A stretch of 64,000 bases of DNA from Paraglaciecola sp. (lineage in GTDB: Bacteria; Pseudomonadota; Gammaproteobacteria; Enterobacterales; Alteromonadaceae): contig JAACSL010000007.1 of the NCBI GenBank assembly GCA_009993955.1, positions 1 through 64,000 of the forward strand, given 5' to 3'. Of the stretch, positions 28,042 to 36,803 are shown one piece after another (positions within the stretch are counted from its first letter, which is position 1; the number at the start of each line of letters is the position of its first letter). Below the pieces are notes generated by a model. The model saw only the letters and a program-made list of their open reading frames with translations, was not told where the DNA came from and did no database searches. The position numbers and the translations under genes were made by a program.

Positions 28042-28118
28042 TGGTCGGTGATGCAAGATTCGAACTTGCGACCCCTTGGACCCAAACCAAGTGCGCTACC
28101 AAGCTGCGCTAATCACCG
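28042..28118 (-). tRNA. tRNA-Pro (anticodon TGG), inside the transposon
   Basis: A complete 77-nt tRNA ending in an encoded CCA. The acceptor stem CGGTGAT/ATCACCG pairs perfectly, the anticodon stem CTTGG/CCAAG encloses the loop TTTGGGT with anticodon TGG, and the T arm is GCAAG-TTCGAAT-CTTGC. No base change breaks the fold, so it should be functional. It is cargo well inside the Tn3 element, not the insertion target. It would read CCA and, by wobble, other proline codons. A tRNA as Tn3 cargo is unusual. Confidence 0.95.
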
Positions 28119-28169
28119 CCAACTGATTGGGAGAAAATTGTCTACTAAGGTTACCATCATGAGTTATTT

Positions 28170-28190
28170 CATGATAATAATATTATCATG
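28170..28190. promoter_or_regulatory. Perfect 10-bp-arm palindrome upstream of tRNA-Pro
   Basis: CATGATAATA (28170-28179) and TATTATCATG (28181-28190) flank a single central A. It lies 52 bp upstream of the tRNA 5' end and 34 bp after the HU stop. No T-run follows, so an operator near the tRNA promoter is as likely as a terminator. Confidence 0.4.
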
Positions 28191-28223
28191 CCATTACACT
28201 AAAGATGCCATTAAAAAATCTTA

Positions 28224-28502
28224 CTAATCTGCATTTACTTCCTGTTTTAATGCTAACCCCGCAGAAAACTTGGGGTAATTTTTACCTTGAATTTCGATAC
28301 GCTCTCCAGTTCGCGGGTCGCTGCCCAATCTGGAGCCGCGTTTTGTTACGGTAAAGCTCCCAAAGCCGATCAACGTTACGGCTCCACCTTCCGACAACTC
28401 ATCCATAATGGCGCTAGTCAGTGCGTTGAGTACTTGCTCTGAAGTGCTTCTTGGCAATTTTGTTTAGTTTGACATTGCTTGGATTAACTGTTTTTTGTTC
28501 AT
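28224..28502 (-). pseudogene. HU/IHF-type DNA-binding protein gene with in-frame ochre at codon 13
   Basis: From ATG 28502 the frame reads MNKKQLIQAMSN, then TAA (28464-28466), then TKLPRSTSEQVLNALTSAI and the full HU body (GAVTLIGFGSFTVTKRGSR, DPRTGERIEI, KNYPKFSAGLALK). The 92 codons equal a normal HU apart from the stop, which one C-to-T change (CAA to TAA) would explain. A shortened product could start at TTG 28457 but would lack the first helix. So this is either a fresh pseudogene or depends on readthrough. HU could help transposon synapsis or nucleoid binding, but nothing here shows that. Confidence 0.85.
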
Positions 28503-28637
28503 CACAGATACCTTGTAAAGGAGCAAAGGCTCATGTCGTTTATAATTTTATGAGTGGCTGTGCTTCACACGACGTCGTGTACGTTTTCTTCGCTGATTTG
28601 CCAACCACATCGCTCTTCTTTTCATGCTTACACCAGG

Positions 28638-30278
28638 CTAACTAAGCTCAAATTTAGACACTTTATCCTGCAATGCCCGTCCCATAGAGATAAGTCTTTT
28701 TCCCTGCTGCGCGGTCTCATTTGCCTCCAGCGCAGATTTATCCGCTACCTCATTCAAATCGCAAATACGGCGATTGATTTCTTCAACGACTACCGCTTGT
28801 TGTTCAGCGGCAGTCGCTATCTGTGTGTTCATGTACTGCATTTTTTCGATGGACACATTAATCTGTACCGCAGCAGAGCCAGCCTGAGCCACTTCATCGA
28901 CAGCAGTCGCAGAGACCACCTGGCATTCGGCCATGTAGCCGGAGACCTGACGTGAAATCGCTTTTAAGGTATCAATCATCTGAGCAATTTCAGCCGTTGA
29001 GGTTTGAGTGCGGCTGGCGAGGCTTCGTACTTCATCAGCTACCACCGCAAATCCACGACCTGCATCCCCGGCTCTGGCTGCTTCGATAGCTGCATTTAAG
29101 GCGAGTAAGTTGGTTTGCTCCGCTATCGCACGGATCACATCTAAAATACCACCGATACGATCGCTCTCCTGTTGCAACTCTCCCATTGCCGCAGCAGAGC
29201 GTTCAATTTGTTTGGACAATGCCAGAATTTGCTCTTGCGCTTTGTTCGATAGGGCGGTGCTTTGTGTAGATTGCTCTGCTGCGTCATGAGCTGTGGATGC
29301 GGCTTCTTCGCATAATTTCGCCACTGACTCAGCTGTTGCTAATAGCTCATGGATAGCCGTCGCTACTTGTTGAAATTGATTTTTCTCATCAAGAACGAGC
29401 TGGTTTGACGCCTCAGCACGACCTGAAATATCTTCGGCCTGGCCTGAAATCTCAGTAGAGACCGAGCGGATCTCGCTAATCATGGTGATTAAGTCACCGC
29501 GCATGATATCAAGCGATTTCATAACACCTCCAAGCTCCAGGTGTGACGATGAGCCAGATAATTTGCCTCTGGATACTTTATTGGCTAATTCAGCAAGCAC
29601 TTTAGGTTCCGCACCAAGCTGGATCACAATGGATCGAGAGATGAATACCGCAGCAGAAAGGCTAAACACCAGAGCGGCAACGGAGACTAAAATCAGCAAA
29701 AGCCGTTGATTCGGGAAGCTATCTGTTGCCGTTTTTTCTTCTTCATCGGACAGTGCGTGGGCGTAACGGATATACTCTTCTACTTGTGACATCAGTTGTA
29801 AAAGCAAGGGCATACATTCTTTCACTATTCTGCGTCTGGCTTCTTCCATTTGTCCGTGGGCGGCTGTCTCAACAATCTCAGTGGCCACTTTGCCATACAG
29901 TTGCTCAGTGGCTTGCATGCGTTCGATAATCACACGCTCTTTTGGCGTCACATCGTTATCATTTTTGAGTCGTGCTGTTAGTTCTGAAATAGCGCTCATA
30001 ACATTTTGGTGCGCCTCCAAAGCTCTTGTTTGCTCCAGAATTCTGCTATCGCTTGTCGTCACTACTAACATATTACGTGCAGAGATAGCACGAACAGACA
30101 CTTCATTTCTGATCTGCACAGCAATAGAAGACCGCTCGTTAGCCCCATGAAGCACCGCAGTGAGCTGGTGATTCGCGTCGCCGAGCAGTGAAATGGACAA
30201 AGAGGAAACAATCAGCAGACAAAGCAGAACGCCACCAAAACTTGCATACAAAGTATTACGAACAGTCCAAGCTATCAT
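28638..30278 (-). CDS. Methyl-accepting chemotaxis protein (transposon cargo)
   Basis: A 546-residue chemoreceptor. Membrane segments at about residues 7-30 and 190-212 bracket a periplasmic four-helix-type domain ([25 protein letters not shown]). A HAMP region and the signalling domain follow with the conserved tip [20 protein letters not shown] and [15 protein letters not shown]. No C-terminal pentapeptide for CheR docking. ATG 30278 has AGGTG seven bases upstream and was preferred to the start four codons earlier. No che genes accompany it, so it must plug into the host's system. Ligand unknown. Confidence 0.9.
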   Translation of the reverse strand: MIAWTVRNTLYASFGGVLLCLLIVSSLSISLLGDANHQLTAVLHGANERSSIAVQIRNEVSVRAISARNMLVVTTSDSRILEQTRALEAHQNVMSAISELTARLKNDNDVTPKERVIIERMQATEQLYGKVATEIVETAAHGQMEEARRRIVKECMPLLLQLMSQVEEYIRYAHALSDEEEKTATDSFPNQRLLLILVSVAALVFSLSAAVFISRSIVIQLGAEPKVLAELANKVSRGKLSGSSSHLELGGVMKSLDIMRGDLITMISEIRSVSTEISGQAEDISGRAEASNQLVLDEKNQFQQVATAIHELLATAESVAKLCEEAASTAHDAAEQSTQSTALSNKAQEQILALSKQIERSAAAMGELQQESDRIGGILDVIRAIAEQTNLLALNAAIEAARAGDAGRGFAVVADEVRSLASRTQTSTAEIAQMIDTLKAISRQVSGYMAECQVVSATAVDEVAQAGSAAVQINVSIEKMQYMNTQIATAAEQQAVVVEEINRRICDLNEVADKSALEANETAQQGKRLISMGRALQDKVSKFELS

Positions 30279-30317
30279 AGTGCACCTCAATGCAGAGCCA
30301 GTGGCCCTTGGTTAGAT

Positions 30318-30503
30318 TCATTCGTCTTGTGTACGTTGTGCAATCCTTGCTTTGTAGTCCACACCATTTGCGTTCAGATAATCACGGATCAACTGCCGCA
30401 ACACCTGAGATGGCGTTATGTCCTGTTGTGCACATAACTCTTCAAAGGCCGCCTTTTTATCAGGGTCAATCAAAATAGTCAGTCTTGCTGTTTTCTTTTC
30501 CAT
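30318..30503 (-). CDS. Ribbon-helix-helix (CopG-like) DNA-binding protein
   Basis: A 61-residue basic protein with a strand (TARLTILIDPDKKAAFEELC) and two helices (TPSQVLRQLIRDYLNANG), the arrangement of a ribbon-helix-helix repressor or antitoxin. No toxin is adjacent: the neighbours are a chemoreceptor gene 39 bp downstream and a spermidine-synthase-like gene 11 bp upstream. It may regulate the cargo operon. The start is either ATG 30503 or ATG 30509. Confidence 0.75.
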   Translation of the reverse strand: MEKKTARLTILIDPDKKAAFEELCAQQDITPSQVLRQLIRDYLNANGVDYKARIAQRTQDE

Positions 30504-30514
30504 AATCACACTAC

Positions 30515-31360
30515 TTATCGTTTGTTATTAGTTAAGTGGCCTGGATGATGTGGTGCTCGCTGTAACGAGCGGCCCAGACTATCCATTTTACAATTCAGAC
30601 GCGCTTCCAGACTGGGCAAGCGCTGATAAAAGCCTTGCATTCCACCACTTTTTTCTAAAGAACCCGCTAGCACAACGGCATTCCCATTCGGGATATAACA
30701 GACCAGTACATCCTCAAAATATCGATACAACGCATTCACCAACTCATCATCAATATCCGCTTTTTGCTCATAGTTAACTATAAGCCAGCCATGTGGCCGC
30801 AGTTGCCGATGACAGCCCTCAATAAAATTGATGCTGGACTGTGCCGGATTCATTTGCATAGCCCAAAATAGGTCAGAAAAAATCAAATCAACCTGCATGC
30901 ACTGCTCGCATACATAATACAAAGCATCCTGACAGACCAGGTTCAAAGACGGTGACGCTGGCAATGCAAAGTATTGAAAAGCCAGTTCTATCACCGCAGG
31001 TCTGATTTCCACCACGGTGAGGGATGCGTCCGGCTCAATATAGTGCAATGTTCTGACCAGGCTACCGCCGCCTAAGCCAAGTAGTAATACGTCCCGGAAT
31101 GGGCATAACGCAACACCGAGTAACATCGCTTTTGTATACTCAAACACAGGATAGTGCGTTTTCAAGACATCCATCTTGCTTTGTTCATAAATCTCATCAA
31201 ATTTCAGTGCCCTGTAGTTATCTTCTTCAACTATAAAAATAGTTCCCCAGTCATCCTCAATAGAGACCAGGCGATGCTCTTCACTGTGAAGTACCGCAGA
31301 GAGCAAAATGATTTTCTCGCGTTCAAACCGACTATCGGTCGAGATACAGCTTTGAGGCAT
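30515..31360 (-). CDS. Spermidine-synthase-like protein
   Basis: A 281-residue Rossmann protein. VLLLGLGGGSLVRTLHYIEP matches the nucleotide loop of spermidine synthases, followed by LTVVEIRPAVIELA, CQDALYYV and VDLIFSDLFWAMQMNPAQSS. The active-site Asp pair of true polyamine synthases (DEYI...DGG) is not obvious, so it may be a related methyltransferase-fold protein rather than SpeE. ATG 31360 has AAGGA eight bases upstream and overlaps the end of the SulP gene by 29 bp, suggesting coupling. The C-terminus is Arg/His-rich. Confidence 0.7.
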   Translation of the reverse strand: MPQSCISTDSRFEREKIILLSAVLHSEEHRLVSIEDDWGTIFIVEEDNYRALKFDEIYEQSKMDVLKTHYPVFEYTKAMLLGVALCPFRDVLLLGLGGGSLVRTLHYIEPDASLTVVEIRPAVIELAFQYFALPASPSLNLVCQDALYYVCEQCMQVDLIFSDLFWAMQMNPAQSSINFIEGCHRQLRPHGWLIVNYEQKADIDDELVNALYRYFEDVLVCYIPNGNAVVLAGSLEKSGGMQGFYQRLPSLEARLNCKMDSLGRSLQRAPHHPGHLTNNKR

Positions 31361-33008
31361 GCATAAATCCTTGTAGCTCTTTAGGTAGCGGAGCATTCTC
31401 AATAATGATGTGTGCTGCGCTTATTGCTTCATGAAAGGTGCCGCAGTGCTGAGCACTGTCCATCAGTTGTGATCTATATAGTTTTTGCTGCACCCGACTG
31501 TTAGCCTCGCTGATGAGAACCTGTACCCCTTGTTTATTGAGGGTGCCGATCGTTTTACGAAGGCTTTCTAAGCCAGATGCGTCAATAAAAGGTACTCCAT
31601 CAAACCGGAGGATCATGACCTGCGTTTCGTGATGGATACTACTGAGCGCATTTTCAACATTCGATATCGCAGCAAAGAAAAACGGCCCTTCAATACTGAA
31701 TACACACACACCATGAGGGAGTATGACGGAGGTATCGGACTGTGGATGCGCGACAACTTCAACACTTTCACTCATGCGTTTCATAAAAAACAAAACCGCA
31801 AGCAATATCCCGACATTTACAGCGACAACGAGATCGGCAAACACTGTCAGAAAAAAAGTGACGAGTAAAATAGCCACATCCGATTTCGGTGCAGTTTTTA
31901 TCATCCGTATAACATGGTGTACCTCAGACATGTTCCAGGCGACGATAAACAATACTGCTGCAAGCACAGACAAAGGGATAAACGAGGCAAGAGGAGCAAG
32001 CAACAGTAACACAAGAACCAGAACTACGGAATGCACCACACCTGCCAATGGGCTTTGTGCTCCCATCCTTATATTGGTTGCGGTACGGGCTAATGCACCT
32101 GTCGATGCAAAGCCCCCAAAAAATGGTGCCACTATATTGGCCATTCCCTGACCAATCAGTTCCTGATTTGGTCTGTGCCGGTAACCCGTCATTCCATCAG
32201 CCACCAAGGCAGAAAGCAGAGATTCGATGGCCCCCAACATAGCAATGGTAAGTGCAGGACCGATTAACTGAAGTGCATGCGCAGCGTCAATAGCCACCCA
32301 CTTAAACTCAGGTAGGCCAACCGGAATACCACCATAGGCAGAGCCGATAGTTTTCACGGAACTCCATTGCATAAACCACTGCACTGACGTCATCACTACT
32401 AAGGCGATAAGTGGTGCTGGAATAGTACGCAATGCTTTGACCTTCGGTACACCAAGTAAGATGGCCAATGCAAAAAGGCCAAGAAGGCTTGTGGTCGCAT
32501 CGACATCGGAAATAGTCTGTAGGAGGTGCCAGAGTTTTTGGTGAAAGTGCTCGCCGTCAGGTTGGGTAAGACCGAGAAATGCAGGCCACTGACTGAAGAA
32601 AATCAGAACGGCGATACCCGCAGTAAATCCGAGCACCACAGGAGCCGGAATATATTGGATCAGACTCCCCAGACGCGTCAGGCCAAGAATGAGTAAAATG
32701 CCTCCCGCCATAACGGTTGCGAGGAGCAAACCACTCATCCCATGACTTTGAACTATCCCGGCAAGCACAACAATAAATGCGCCGGTAGGACCGGAGATTT
32801 GAACTCTGGTGCCACCGCACAAAGAGACAATCACGCCTGCGAGAATCGCGGTATAAATACCTTGCTCTGGTTTGGCACCAATAGCAATTGCAAATGCCAT
32901 CGCTAAAGGAAGTGCGACAATCCCTACAACACAGCCTGCCAAGACATCTTTTACCCAGTTTTTTGAGGAAAAAAGACCTGCTTTGTAGGACTCGATAACT
33001 GCGAACAT
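31332..33008 (-). CDS. SulP-family anion transporter with STAS domain
   Basis: A 558-residue transporter: DVLAGCVVGIVALPLAMAFAIA, GGTRVQISGPTGAFIVVLAGI and GFTAGIAVLIFFSQW are SulP/SLC26 hallmarks, with about 12-14 membrane segments. The C-terminal STAS domain (about residues 440-545) has CVFSIEGPFFFAAI and RFDGVPFIDASGLESL. It imports sulfate, bicarbonate or another anion; the sequence does not settle which. A divergent universal stress gene remnant follows, a pairing often seen with SulP genes. First gene of the chemoreceptor/RHH/spermidine-synthase-like cargo unit. Confidence 0.9.
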   Translation of the reverse strand: MFAVIESYKAGLFSSKNWVKDVLAGCVVGIVALPLAMAFAIAIGAKPEQGIYTAILAGVIVSLCGGTRVQISGPTGAFIVVLAGIVQSHGMSGLLLATVMAGGILLILGLTRLGSLIQYIPAPVVLGFTAGIAVLIFFSQWPAFLGLTQPDGEHFHQKLWHLLQTISDVDATTSLLGLFALAILLGVPKVKALRTIPAPLIALVVMTSVQWFMQWSSVKTIGSAYGGIPVGLPEFKWVAIDAAHALQLIGPALTIAMLGAIESLLSALVADGMTGYRHRPNQELIGQGMANIVAPFFGGFASTGALARTATNIRMGAQSPLAGVVHSVVLVLVLLLLAPLASFIPLSVLAAVLFIVAWNMSEVHHVIRMIKTAPKSDVAILLVTFFLTVFADLVVAVNVGILLAVLFFMKRMSESVEVVAHPQSDTSVILPHGVCVFSIEGPFFFAAISNVENALSSIHHETQVMILRFDGVPFIDASGLESLRKTIGTLNKQGVQVLISEANSRVQQKLYRSQLMDSAQHCGTFHEAISAAHIIIENAPLPKELQGFMHASKLYLDR

Positions 33009-33100
33009 ACGGTTAATATCCCACTTCAAACATTGTAATTAAATTATAATTAAAAACTAATAAAACGCAAATAAACAGAGAGTCAGTCAAGTGTTTTTCG

Positions 33101-33126
33101 TTTACGTTTTCATTTGAAAACGTAAA
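33101..33126. promoter_or_regulatory. Perfect 11-bp-arm palindrome upstream of the SulP gene
   Basis: TTTACGTTTTC and GAAAACGTAAA are separated by ATTT. It sits 93 bp upstream of the SulP start, in the divergent spacer with the stress-protein remnant. There is no T-run, so it looks more like an operator than a terminator. Confidence 0.5.
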
Positions 33127-33242
33127 GAGTTCAAAAATGAAAAGTGAGCACAGCCTGACAATATCGGCCCCTAGCCTTAAAAGCTAGTGACCAAAACTTG
33201 TTCTGGTCGGTTTTGGCCTTCTGTGATTTGAATAAAGTCTAT

Positions 33243-33277
33243 ATTCTAATCATAAAATGATATTTCTTGATTAGAAT
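33243..33277. promoter_or_regulatory. Inverted repeat directly upstream of the usp remnant
   Basis: ATTCTAATCA (33243-33252) and TGATTAGAAT (33268-33277) are perfect 10-bp arms around a 15-base spacer. A weaker pair CCAAAAC/GTTTTGG occurs at 33191-33216. Role unknown; operator or remnant of a recombination site. Confidence 0.35.
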
Positions 33278-33283
33278 AGCCTT

Positions 33284-33657
33284 GTGACTTTTAGGCTTGT
33301 GTTGTTAATTGATTATGATGGCAGCTCGACAGCTCTTAAAGGCTTAGAAATGCTCGCCGGAAGCCCTTTAGTCAAAGGTTTACCTGTGCATTTGGTGATG
33401 GCAGGCGCTGATGTAGATGCAACCAGAATACAGATGGAGAAAGCGGCCAGTATTCTGCGCAAGAGCGGTTTTAGCACAACCAATGCTATTGTTGCAGGCG
33501 AGCCGGAAACGGTTCTGCATCAGTATCAGCAGCAACATGACATTGATCTGATTGTGATGGGCGCATACGCCATTCCCGCATCAGGCAATTTATCGTGGGG
33601 AGCATGACTACGGCAATGTTAAGCGATGCCAAGTGTTCCTTATTGATCCTGCGCTAA
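33284..33657 (+). pseudogene. Universal stress protein, frameshifted and 5'-truncated
   Basis: The frame encodes a UspA domain (LVLLIDYDGSSTALKGLEML, LPVHLVMAGADVDATR, DIDLIVMGAY), like the second domain of the tandem Usp proteins that accompany SulP transporters; the first domain is missing. At about 33568 one base is lost relative to TACGGCCAT. Restoring it gives GHSRIRQ and then SMTTAMLSDAKCSLLILR before the stop at 33655-33657. Without it the product ends early at 33607. Start is GTG/ATG-poor, so the gene is probably dead. Confidence 0.8.
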
Positions 33658-33662
33658 CCTTT

Positions 33663-33691
33663 CAAGGGCCAGTGAACTGGCCCTTGTTTAT
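33663..33691 (+). terminator. Strong intrinsic terminator after the usp remnant
   Basis: CAAGGGCCAGT (33663-33673) and ACTGGCCCTTG (33676-33686) form an 11-bp GC-rich stem with a two-base centre, followed by TTTATT. It separates the left cargo from the transposition genes. Confidence 0.85.
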
Positions 33692-33779
33692 TCAGACGCT
33701 ATGGGTCCATTGAAGGCGAATCTCTGCGTCGCCTGGACTCTACCTCAACCATGTTTAAAGTAACAAACAAATAAGTCCA

Positions 33780-36700
33780 TCATCGTTTTGTTTTTTCATT
33801 GGGGATCTCTAATTGATAAACCATCGGTTCGATCGGTCGGTTTACATCAATGTTGTAGTCACCAAACCGATTGATATATGACGTCCAGTAGGGAGCCAGG
33901 CATCCAAGCAACTCCTGTGTGATTTCATGGCCCTCCGCAGTAAGCTGTTTTAAAATCTGTGTCATTTTCGCGGTGGTGTACAAAATCACCATATTGGCCA
34001 CCAACTGGTTGTACTTCACTATTTTTTGCTGCTCGTAGCGGATATTTTCGGCGATGATCCGCTCACCACCAAAAAACAGCCATTTCTTGTACTGATGGAA
34101 CTCTTCGGTTTTGTTGGTCTCCGCATGAATGGTCTGACGCATGATAGGGTCATCGATGTAGTTCAGCAAGAAGATGGTCCGGATCACTTTCCCAAGCTCT
34201 TTGAAGGCAAAATACAGTTTGTTTTTGCGGCTGTACGTACCTAAACGCTTGAGCAGTGTCGAGGGAGTGATCCGTCCCAGCTTGATAGAGACCATCACCC
34301 GGAGCATGTCTGGCAGGTATTTACGAATAAGCTCAAAATCAATACTGCCGCTAAACAGTGAGTCAATGTGCTGATACTTGGCGTTCTTGTCCGGCCTGAA
34401 GAACCGCAAGTCGTGAATATTGCGAATGCGGGGCATCAACTTGATCCCAAGGAGATGCGACAATCCAAAGACGGTGTAGCTTTGTGCGTGAGTATCGCCA
34501 TGCAGTGTATCGGGCTGAATGTCTGACTCATTTTTTTGCAGAACATCAAGGATATAGACCCCTTCATAGGTGCCACATGGAATAAAGTGGCTGAACAAGG
34601 CAATGTACGTATCCGATACATGGTAATAGCCGATCCCGCCATACCCGCCGTAGCGAATGTGATACTGAGACATCATGTTTTGCTCGTACAGATCCCATTT
34701 GGTGCCATCGGCAGATGCGTGGCTACCATCCCCCCAGAATTTCGGCAGATCAAATTGATTGTACGCATTAATCACTTTGGTGATGGCCTTTTCCAGTTTG
34801 ACCTCGCTGACCTGTTTGATATTCAGCCAAGCCACCTGGCGCGGGCTCAGACCTTTGATGGACCGAGCTGTTTGGGTTGGACCCAGATTACACCCATAGC
34901 AGAACAAGGTCGTAATAAAGCGGTACTGCGGATTGTCCAACCGGCTTTTGTTACCCGAGTGTGGGTAGATGATCTTATGCAGATCCAGCCAGTGCTCGGT
35001 GTCTGTCAGTATATCGACGATACTGGTGGTCTCTAATTTTCCGGTGATCAGCTCCTTCAGTGCTTCCACTTCGTTATCCGGCCGTTCTTTTTTGCCCTTT
35101 TTCAGGCTCAGTCGTCCGGATTTGAGCGTTGCACTGTCGTTGGCAGGAAACCGGGCATCCACCCGTTGAGCCGTTTCGGTCAGCAAGGTTTTTAACTGTT
35201 CAATAAATTCATCCGGCTTATTCACCGGCAGTTCTATTTCCTGCGCGTACCGATCTATTTCCTGCAGATACTCTTCGACGCTGACAAATTCTTCGCGGTG
35301 GTCGTAGTATTCCTGGCCATGAAGGACATGCAGATCTCCAGACTCGAGTTCCTGCTTGATCAGGGTCCATATCGCCAACTCTAAATACTTTCTATGGTAT
35401 TTCACATCGTCGCTGTCGTTCGTTAGCGTCACTTTAATAAGCTTCGCCCATTGGGCTGGAAACAGCGGTGTGAGATCGGCGTCACAGTACTCCAGCACCT
35501 GCTCTGCGGAAATAAACTCTTTATGACTGTTTCGAAGGGCCAGAAGCAGACGAAGTAATTGCAATGAGCTGTCATCACTGGTGGCGCTTTGCAGTTGCAG
35601 CACATCTAGGCAGCGGTACATCAATCCTCGTTTCAACCGGTACGAGGTCAGCATAAAGGGATAAAAGTTGTTTCCTGAGTACGCCAGGTATTCATCACAC
35701 CGCGACATCACCAACGTACTGCCGGGTTTCAGTGCTTCACCGACCGCATCCAAGCGCTCGGTTTCAGAGCTATCCATTTCATACGCCACCGTCACAGCGC
35801 GGAGTGTCTGGATCAGATCCGTGACTTTTTTCTGTTGCTTTAGAATGTACTCATCCAGATTTTTTTGGGCCAGGCTCTCCATCTGCCGTAACATCCGGAT
35901 GAGCATATTGGTCACATCGTCTAAAGCTTTGCCTTTTTGGCCCCGGATCAACAGCACGGCCAGTGCATAGCGCTTGGTGGGTTTGAGTTCCCGCATCTCG
36001 CGCACGTCCAGTGCCTGCGCTTCCGTCAGAAATTGCTTCAGTTTGACTGCAGGGATATGCACGTCCGGCATTTTTTCGGACAAATCCAACAGCCAGGCGA
36101 CATGCTGCAGGTAAAAGTTAATTTCCTTGGCACCGGGTTTCTTTGGCTCTCGCTTGAGCTGCTGCCAGGCACTGTAACTTTGCTCGGTGTCTTTTTGCAG
36201 CAGCGTATCGATGTGCAGCCGGGCCTCGGTGCTGAGACCTTCGGCAATGGTCTTAAAGTAAGCGGTGTTTACCTGATTGCGCATGAGCCGGGCAATGCGT
36301 TGCAGCTCAGAAAAACCAGGCAGTTCGTAGCAAAAGCGAACCAGCTCTTCCAGCATCACGTTGATAATGTCGGAGACATTGTCTTTGGTTTGCGCTGCTT
36401 TTCGCGCCACGTCCATCAACCATGGCTCATCTTCATCGGTGTACCGCCGCACACCCCGAGTGGCCCGAATGTCATCCAGTTGCTTATACCGGCTGGCAGC
36501 GGTGCTGTACGTGGACCATTCGGCCTCAGTGGGCAGGCTGTGGACCCCGGCAAATTTCATCAAAAAGCGGATCAGTGGCAGTGGGAACTCTTTGGGCACC
36601 ACAAAGTAACCCATCCGCTGGAAAAGCTTCAGGTGAATAAGAAAGCCCAGCCGGTGTAAAGGCTTGCGATACGCGCTGGCCCAGCTCAGTTCCAGATCGG

Positions 36701-36785
36701 TCGGTCGATAATGCTTTTCCAGTAAACGAGCGCTGTACTGTGTATCTAAGACGGGATACGCCGTATCCTGATAACCACCTTGCAT
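33780..36785 (-). CDS. tnpA: Tn3-family transposase TnpA
   Basis: A 1001-residue DDE transposase. The N-terminal DUF4158-type region has PLHRLGFLIHLKLFQRMGYFV; the catalytic domain shows WGDGSHASADG, then LHGDTHAQSYTVFGL (second Asp) and the Glu in the FFGGERIIAEN region. Length is typical (about 1000). It binds the 39-bp inverted repeats, carries out replicative transposition and leaves 5-bp duplications, all of which are visible here. It is downstream of the tyrosine recombinase gene on the same strand with an 18-bp gap. Apparently intact. Confidence 0.96.
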   Translation of the reverse strand: MQGGYQDTAYPVLDTQYSARLLEKHYRPTDLELSWASAYRKPLHRLGFLIHLKLFQRMGYFVVPKEFPLPLIRFLMKFAGVHSLPTEAEWSTYSTAASRYKQLDDIRATRGVRRYTDEDEPWLMDVARKAAQTKDNVSDIINVMLEELVRFCYELPGFSELQRIARLMRNQVNTAYFKTIAEGLSTEARLHIDTLLQKDTEQSYSAWQQLKREPKKPGAKEINFYLQHVAWLLDLSEKMPDVHIPAVKLKQFLTEAQALDVREMRELKPTKRYALAVLLIRGQKGKALDDVTNMLIRMLRQMESLAQKNLDEYILKQQKKVTDLIQTLRAVTVAYEMDSSETERLDAVGEALKPGSTLVMSRCDEYLAYSGNNFYPFMLTSYRLKRGLMYRCLDVLQLQSATSDDSSLQLLRLLLALRNSHKEFISAEQVLEYCDADLTPLFPAQWAKLIKVTLTNDSDDVKYHRKYLELAIWTLIKQELESGDLHVLHGQEYYDHREEFVSVEEYLQEIDRYAQEIELPVNKPDEFIEQLKTLLTETAQRVDARFPANDSATLKSGRLSLKKGKKERPDNEVEALKELITGKLETTSIVDILTDTEHWLDLHKIIYPHSGNKSRLDNPQYRFITTLFCYGCNLGPTQTARSIKGLSPRQVAWLNIKQVSEVKLEKAITKVINAYNQFDLPKFWGDGSHASADGTKWDLYEQNMMSQYHIRYGGYGGIGYYHVSDTYIALFSHFIPCGTYEGVYILDVLQKNESDIQPDTLHGDTHAQSYTVFGLSHLLGIKLMPRIRNIHDLRFFRPDKNAKYQHIDSLFSGSIDFELIRKYLPDMLRVMVSIKLGRITPSTLLKRLGTYSRKNKLYFAFKELGKVIRTIFLLNYIDDPIMRQTIHAETNKTEEFHQYKKWLFFGGERIIAENIRYEQQKIVKYNQLVANMVILYTTAKMTQILKQLTAEGHEITQELLGCLAPYWTSYINRFGDYNIDVNRPIEPMVYQLEIPNEKTKR

Positions 36786-36803
36786 CCGATGCGAACTCCC
36801 TCA

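Noticed and set aside
28042-28118. tRNA as the attachment site of an integrating island
   Set aside because: The element ends are the 39-bp inverted repeats with AACCA duplications 2 kb and 12 kb away, and no partial tRNA copy was seen elsewhere in the window.
30318-30503. Antitoxin of a toxin-antitoxin pair
   Set aside because: No small toxin gene adjoins it; neighbours are a chemoreceptor and a spermidine-synthase-like gene, so only the DNA-binding fold is claimed.
34536-36659. Long plus-strand open frames (166 and 240 codons) opposite tnpA
   Set aside because: Antisense to a complete transposase gene, without ribosome sites or domain matches.
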